Part shown: positions 59,020 to 64,000 of the stretch, in pieces | Position numbering within the stretch: the stretch's first letter is position 1 | Layout: the number at the start of each line of letters is the position of its first letter | Assembly (NCBI RefSeq): GCF_900660665.1 | Contig: NZ_LR215037.1 | Location: 744,001 to 808,000 of the forward strand | Direction of reading: 5' to 3' | DNA from: Mycoplasmopsis maculosa | GTDB lineage: Bacteria > Bacillota_I > Bacilli_A > Mycoplasmatales > Metamycoplasmataceae | DNA length: 64,000 nt | Notes under the pieces: model-generated | Told to the model about the DNA's origin: nothing | Database searches by the model: none | Seen by the model: only the letters and a program-made list of their open reading frames with translations | Position numbers and translations under genes: made by a program

Positions 59020-59259
59020 ATGGGAACAGGTGCTTGAATAGGTCTTGTAGTTGGTGTTGCAATATTAACACTAATTATAGGAGGTATTGCAGGATTTTTC
59101 ATTGCTAGAAAAGTGTTTGAAAAACAAATTCGTGAAAATCCTCCTATCACTAGAAATATGATTAAAGCTATGTTTGCACAAATGGGTCGTAAAGCAAGCG
59201 AAAGTCAAATTAATGCAGTCATGAGACAAATGACAAACGCAAAAAATAATGAAAAATAA
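59020..59259 (+). CDS. YneF family (UPF0154) small membrane protein
   Basis: 79 residues: one N-terminal membrane helix (IGLVVGVAILTLIIGGIAGFF) followed by the family signature ENPPITRNMIKAMFAQMGRKASESQINAVMRQM. AAGGAG precedes the ATG. The function of the family is unknown; it is widely conserved in Firmicutes and mollicutes. It ends at a strong hairpin terminator. Confidence 0.93.
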
Positions 59260-59261
59260 TT

Positions 59262-59292
59262 AAAATATCTCAAGTTTTCTTGAGATATTTTA
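59262..59292. terminator. Bidirectional terminator
   Basis: Perfect 13-bp stem AAAATATCTCAAG / CTTGAGATATTTT with a four-base loop, between yneF and the opposing lipoprotein remnant. Confidence 0.85.
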
Positions 59293-59300
59293 ATTAACAA

Positions 59301-60092
59301 TTAATTGTTGTTTTTACTATAATAATCAGATAATTCTTTATAAAAATCTAATATTTCATCATCTGTTTCTAATAATTCTATTTTAATTTCTTTAGATTTA
59401 GGGATTATATGAACTTCTAAATCATTAGTTGGAGAATAAGAAACTGCAGTAGTCATTAATTTATCAGAAAAAGAATATTTATATTTTTTATCAAAAAATA
59501 ATATTTTAGTAACTTCTAAATTTGAATCTTCATTATTTATTCCTAATCCAAAAGTTTTAATTTTGCCTTTTTTAAAGTTCTTTTTTGTTAAAATTACTTA
59601 TTAAAATATATTATTATTTTTCAAAATTTGTTCAACGGAAATATTATTTAAGAATTGATTTTCAAATTTGTTTTTTAAAAAAGTATGAAATTGATTATCT
59701 TTTTTATAATTTTTTACATTTTGATAAAGTAAAGTAGTTTTATCAATTTTATCTAAAGTTGAATTTTTATACATTATTTTTTCAAATTCATCAAAAGTTT
59801 TAATAACAATATAATTATTTTTATAAAATTCGTTATTATCATTACTATTAATGTCTAGATAATCAATTATATTACTCTTTTGAGGTTTTTTTAAATTTTC
59901 AATTCTTTGATTTCTAACTAAATTTCGTATTTTTGATACTTTTAAAATATCAATTTTAGATTTTTCTTCATCCTTTTTTACATCATCAACTTTGTTGGAG
60001 TAGTTATTTTGATTTTTTATAGTATTACATGAAGAGGACAAAAAAGTGATACTACATACTGTTGAGAATAAAATAAATTTGTTTTTAATCAT
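59301..60092 (-). pseudogene. Lipoprotein gene interrupted by tandem in-frame stops
   Basis: The minus strand from 60092 encodes a lipoprotein (signal peptide, lipobox LSSSC, Cys at ~22) of 163 residues ending at TAATAA (59598-59603). In the same frame the sequence continues open for about 98 more codons, with protein-like composition (FKKGKIKTFGLGINNEDSNL, later LEVHIIPKSKEIKIELLE), to a TAA at 59301 that abuts the terminator. The most economical reading is one ~263-residue lipoprotein truncated by nonsense changes. A shortened functional lipoprotein plus a dead tail, or a separate gene with a non-ATG start, are alternatives. No known domain. Confidence 0.65.
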
Positions 60093-60234
60093 TGTTACCT
60101 ATTTCTTTTATTATCTCTATAACTAAATTATATAATTTTTTAATTGTGCTAAAGAAAAGACTTAAAATTAGATGAAAAATATGGGGCAATTTTAAAAAAA
60201 GTTTAATTTTTTATATTTTATTTTTTCATAGTTT

Positions 60235-60240
60235 TATAAT
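60235..60240 (+). promoter_or_regulatory. -10 box of the second DUF31 lipoprotein (leaderless start)
   Basis: TATAAT ends six bases before the ATG, again without a Shine-Dalgarno. Confidence 0.6.
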
Positions 60241-60246
60241 TAAAAT

Positions 60247-62328
60247 ATGAAAAAAAGATTAATAAATATACTTAAAACAAGTTCATTATTTTCAATTAGT
60301 GGAATTGTAGTTGCTTGCTCTCCATTTGAAAATACCTCAAAAGAAGAGGTTTCATCATTAATTGTTGATCAAAACAATCTGCATATAAAAATTTCTAATA
60401 TTGACATAAATAATGCTAAAAATAAAGTAATTAAAATGGAATTAGTTTCTGATTCTAAAAAAATAATTGCAAATAAAGTTAATATAATAAAAAGTGATGA
60501 ATTAGAAGCAATTTTTGATATTTCTAATTTAAAATCACCAGCAACTTATTTAATAAAAAACATCTTTTTAGGAGAGACTGATATTTTATTTAAAAGTACT
60601 ATAAAAAAGATGTTTTCATTAAAAAATAACCCAGAAAATTCAAAGCCTTCACCTGAGCCAACACCAACACCACCGAATGAAGAAAAACCATCACAGTCTT
60701 CACCAAAGCCAACACCTCCAAGTGAAAATCAACCAACACCACCGAATGAAGAAAATCCATCTAATCCTCCTGTATATCCAGGTTTCGGTGATGAAGGAAA
60801 TCAACCTATTTTTCCGCCAAACTTTCCAAAGTTTGATAGAACTGCTGAAAACTCATACCCTGCTTGGGCTTCAAAATTTAATAAAATAGATGAAAACACA
60901 TTATACAAAGAAATATATGATAGAACTTTCGCAGTAAAATTCGGAATAAATATTTCAAAACAAGCTAATCAAAGGTCATTTTTATCAAGTAGCCAAGGAA
61001 CAACATGGCTTTTGGATTATCATAAGTTTAATGAAAACGAGTACAAGTTGTTTTTTGCAACAAATTTACACGTGATGGGTGATTTTTCAAATTCATTAAG
61101 TGATGAACAAAATAAATTATTAAATTATGAAGATTATAGAGGTTGAAAAGTTGATAGTATATCTTTTGGTAAAACAGAAGTAAAACAAACTAATTTTCCA
61201 GAAAAAGAAAATAGATATGCTTATTCAAAACAAAATGATTTAAAAACAATTTATTATGCAAATGCAAATGAATTTACAAATGTTTCAAATACAGATTCAT
61301 CTGCTTTTAAAACTAAATTTACTAATGGTATAAGTTCTCCAAAAATAGTTTTTGCTGGTTTTGACTTCATTGATAGACAATATTTAAATGAATTCCAAGA
61401 AGGAATTAAAGAACAAATTAAAAACAGAATGAAGCAATTGGAAAGAGAAGAGCAAACTGAAGAAGATGAATATTTAGGTTTAAAAAGAGCAATAGACAAA
61501 AATGAATTTATTCCTGCTTATACTGATTTTGGTATTTTCGAAGTTGATATAAATTTATCAGAAATGCAAGAAGAATCATTAAGATCTTGGTTTAGAGATG
61601 CGATAACTTCTGTGGATCAATATATAGATAGAAATAAAAAAGCATCATTATTGCCAAATACAGATAAAAGCATATCAAGCTATATGCAAACAATTGATTA
61701 TATTACTGCTATTAATAATCCTGGTAATGAAGCAAATCTTTCAAACGCTAAAGATGTCTTTACAGGAGGATATCCTTCAATAGGTCACGGTATAGCTGTT
61801 TGAACACGTAATAATCCAACTGAACGTAAATCAGAAACTGAAAGTTCTTATAATAGAGCTACAGATAAAAATTCAACTAATTTTGCATATCCTACAAATT
61901 CTCAAGAAAATAGAGTAACTACAAATAACTTACAATTATATACTAGTGTATTCGGTCGTCCATTAATGGATTTCTATGGCTTTAATATGACAATGAGATT
62001 CTCATCATTAAGTTATGGTGCTTCTGGTTCAGTTGTGTATAATGAATTTGGTCAAATTATAGGTATATATAATTCAGTTAGTGCTGACGTAAGTATTGAT
62101 GACCTTTTAAGAGAAGGAAGGTTCGCTTCATTATTAGTTTCAAAAGATTATAAATTCGGTGAAAGAACAATGAAAGCATATAATTTAATCGACGGTACTA
62201 ACAAAACATTATATCCTGCTCAAACAGCCTCATTTAGAGAAAATTTAGTAAAATTATATTCAAATGGTTTTAAAGATAATAGTTTTACAACAGCATTATT
62301 TCCTAACGGTTTCAAACCAACAAATTAA
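60247..62328 (+). CDS. DUF31 serine protease lipoprotein with proline-rich linker
   Basis: 693 residues. Lipobox IVVACS (Cys24); residues ~35-125 a small beta domain; ~135-185 a linker with PTPTPPNEE-type repeats, in which a ~28-base segment occurs twice; then the DUF31 peptidase (PF01732): GTTWLLDYHKF and FFATNLHVMG (catalytic His ~272), a helical insertion, and YGASGSVVYN (nucleophile Ser ~594) followed by IIGIYNS. It is the same family as MIP but is not linked to the ATPase operon. It is monocistronic with a leaderless promoter. Probable surface protease; immunoglobulin cleavage is known for relatives, not shown here. Confidence 0.9.
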
Positions 62329-62333
62329 TTTTT

Positions 62334-62404
62334 AAAAAATACATTTTTTTAAAAAATAAGAACTATGAAAATGTTCTTATTAAATATAAAAAAATGTATT
62401 TTTT
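62334..62404. terminator. Nested palindromic bidirectional terminator
   Basis: Outer arms of ~17 bases (centre ATACAT / ATGTAT flanked by A- and T-runs) enclose an inner hairpin ATAAGAAC / GTTCTTAT (62356-62363 / 62373-62380). It lies between two convergent lipoprotein genes and overlaps the end of the minus-strand one. Confidence 0.7.
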
Positions 62405-63186
62405 TGTTCTTGATTTATTAATGAGTTCCCATAAATATCTACTATTTGCACATTAAATTTATAGTAATTTTCTTCTTTTGAAAAATTAACGATTTTTAAT
62501 TTGTTAAATTTTAAATTTTCATTATTTACAAAAGAAAAATATTGTAAAAGAGAATTTAAATTATTTTCTAATATTTTTAATATTTCTTCACTACTTTTAT
62601 TATCTATTTTACTTTTAATACTATAAATAAGGTATTGCATATTAGGGATAATATCTTTTTCTTCTTGATATGCCTTGAAAAAATTTAATATTTCTTCATT
62701 ATATGAAGAATAATTCATTTTGTTTAAATTTGTATGTTCAAACAAAATATCAATATTTGTTAAATCATTATTGTTAGATCTTTTTATAACATATTTGTTT
62801 TCTTCTTTTACTATAAAATAAGGATTTAAGATATTTTTAATATCAAAATTAGGAACTCTTTTTAGATAATAATTTATATTATATCAATTACCATCTATGT
62901 TCATTCTTATGTCAGAATTTATATCATTTATTCTATAACTCCTGACACCATTAATTTTTATAGAAACTAAATTATTGTTTAAGTCGTAATTTAGCTTATT
63001 AATTGTGTATTTATTTAATGATTCTAAATTATCAATGTTTTCAAAAAAATCATCAACATTTATAGTTTCAAAATTAGCAAATGGAAAAGACTCTTCTTCA
63101 TTATTAATTGAACATGATGTCAATAAAATTGGAGAAAAAGAAATTGCTGGAATCAATAAATTTAATTTCAATAATTTGTTTTTCAT
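62380..63186 (-). CDS. Hypothetical lipoprotein (268 aa)
   Basis: 268 residues with one TGA(Trp). Signal peptide and lipobox LLTSC with Cys at ~25. The mature part is Asn/Ile/Lys rich, alternating strands and helices, with no domain I recognise. Start ATG has AAAGG upstream. It lies 24 bases downstream of tsaD on the same strand, so it may be co-transcribed with it. Confidence 0.85.
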
Positions 63187-63210
63187 TTACTTAACCTTTT
63201 CTAAAAAATA

Positions 63211-64000
63211 TTATTTTTTGAATTTTAATTGTTGATATGCACAAGCAGCTATCATTGCTCCATTATCGGTTGCATATTTTAAATTAGGTACTATAGCATT
63301 TTTATTTAAATTTAGAAATTTTTTTCTTAATTCGCTATTAGCTGAAACACCTCCAGCTAAAATCAATGAATTTACTTTATAGATTTCTAAAGCTTTTTTT
63401 GTTTTATTTATTAAATAGTTTATAGCGCATTCTTGAAAACTTGCAGCTATTTGATTTTTATCGAATAGTTCATTTTTTTGCTCTTTGTTATGAAAATAAT
63501 TTATAACTTGTGATTTTAACCCACTAAAACTAAAATCTAATTCTCCATCAGTGTGTGGTTCAGTAAATTTTATGTATTCTCCACTGTAATTTTTATAAAT
63601 ATTATCAATAATTGGACCACCAGGGAATCCTAAATTTAATCTTGAACTAACTTTATCAAAAGCTTCACCAACTGCATCATCTAGTGTTTGGCCTATTACT
63701 TTTATGTCAAATGGATTATTAATTATCATTAACTGTGTGTGACCACCACTAACTAATAAACAAAGAGAAGGATATTTAATTTCATTGTCTAATGATGCTG
63801 AATAAAAATGACCTTCCAAATGATTTATTGGGATAATAGGTTTGTTAATGCCTAAAGCAAAAGCTTTTGCAAATAAAAATCCTATTTGCAATGTACCTAC
63901 TAAACCAGGTTCTTTAGTGTATGAAACATAATCTATATCATTGATATTAATTTCTTTTTGCAAAATTTTTAGAAGGGTGTTAATATTTTTAGCATGTTCT
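63211..64000 (-). CDS. tsaD: tRNA threonylcarbamoyladenosine transferase TsaD, C-terminal part
   Basis: The frame is open to the right edge, so the first ~55 residues are missing. Visible: LEGHFYSA with a metal His, LLVSGGHTQL, GQTLDDAVGEAFDKVSSRLNLGFPGGP, DFSFSGLKSQV, and the end LILAGGVSANSELRKKF and ATDNGAMIA. These are the ASKHA-fold and iron-binding motifs of TsaD/Gcp, which adds threonylcarbamoyl to A37 of ANN-decoding tRNAs. No start codon is in the window. Confidence 0.96.
   Translation of the reverse strand, partial: EHAKNINTLLKILQKEININDIDYVSYTKEPGLVGTLQIGFLFAKAFALGINKPIIPINHLEGHFYSASLDNEIKYPSLCLLVSGGHTQLMIINNPFDIKVIGQTLDDAVGEAFDKVSSRLNLGFPGGPIIDNIYKNYSGEYIKFTEPHTDGELDFSFSGLKSQVINYFHNKEQKNELFDKNQIAASFQECAINYLINKTKKALEIYKVNSLILAGGVSANSELRKKFLNLNKNAIVPNLKYATDNGAMIAACAYQQLKFKK

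Overview
The window is a low-GC mollicute chromosome segment read with translation table 4, in which UGA encodes tryptophan. Nearly every long gene contains in-frame TGA at positions where the families expect Trp. Lipoprotein signal peptides, many leaderless genes, one tRNA per locus and the presence of an atypical F1-like ATPase operon point to Mycoplasma sensu lato, most likely the hominis/bovis/synoviae side of the group. All coordinates below join the TGA-interrupted pieces into full genes.

Layout. 1-1311 is the end of a large surface protein with a discoidin-like domain. 1352-4169 (minus) is a replication/CoA operon: yigZ-like, coaE, dnaB-like, dnaI-like. Next come tRNA-His, a lipoprotein, and a nucleoside ABC transporter (P48-type binding lipoprotein, then ATPase and two permeases, 5539-12253). 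12301-15449 holds smpB, a broken TM2 gene, a LacI-type regulator, the SRP RNA, rpoE and fba. 15508-26102 (minus) is one tight operon of eight genes: seven of an F1-like/X0 type ATPase (membrane protein, unknown 171 aa, gamma-like, epsilon-like, 708 aa membrane-anchored protein, alpha-like, beta-like) ending in a MIP/DUF31-type serine protease lipoprotein. Divergent from it is a ~1,500-codon lipoprotein gene (26421-30924), apparently switched off by a poly(A) tract directly after its start codon. The region between them is rich in inverted repeats.

30993-40036 holds a membrane protein, ftsY-ylxM, a hairpin-dense intergenic region containing a perfect 39-bp palindrome, a 5'-3' exonuclease, dnaE, a leucine-rich lipoprotein, and the L10 leader with rplJ-rplL. 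40275-48372 is rpoB-rpoC. It is followed by a K+ channel, a 2,742-residue protein with an SGNH-hydrolase head (49672-57900), an M42 peptidase, yneF, a nonsense-disrupted lipoprotein, a second DUF31 protease lipoprotein, another lipoprotein and the 3' part of tsaD.

Functionally the window mixes housekeeping (replication, RNA polymerase, SRP, ribosomal stalk) with the surface and nutrient-scavenging machinery of a host-dependent wall-less bacterium: nucleoside uptake, peptidases, proteases of the immunoglobulin-cleaving family and variable lipoproteins. The most unusual locus is 15508-30924, where a rotary-type ATPase, a surface protease and a phase-variable lipoprotein sit around one shared regulatory region.
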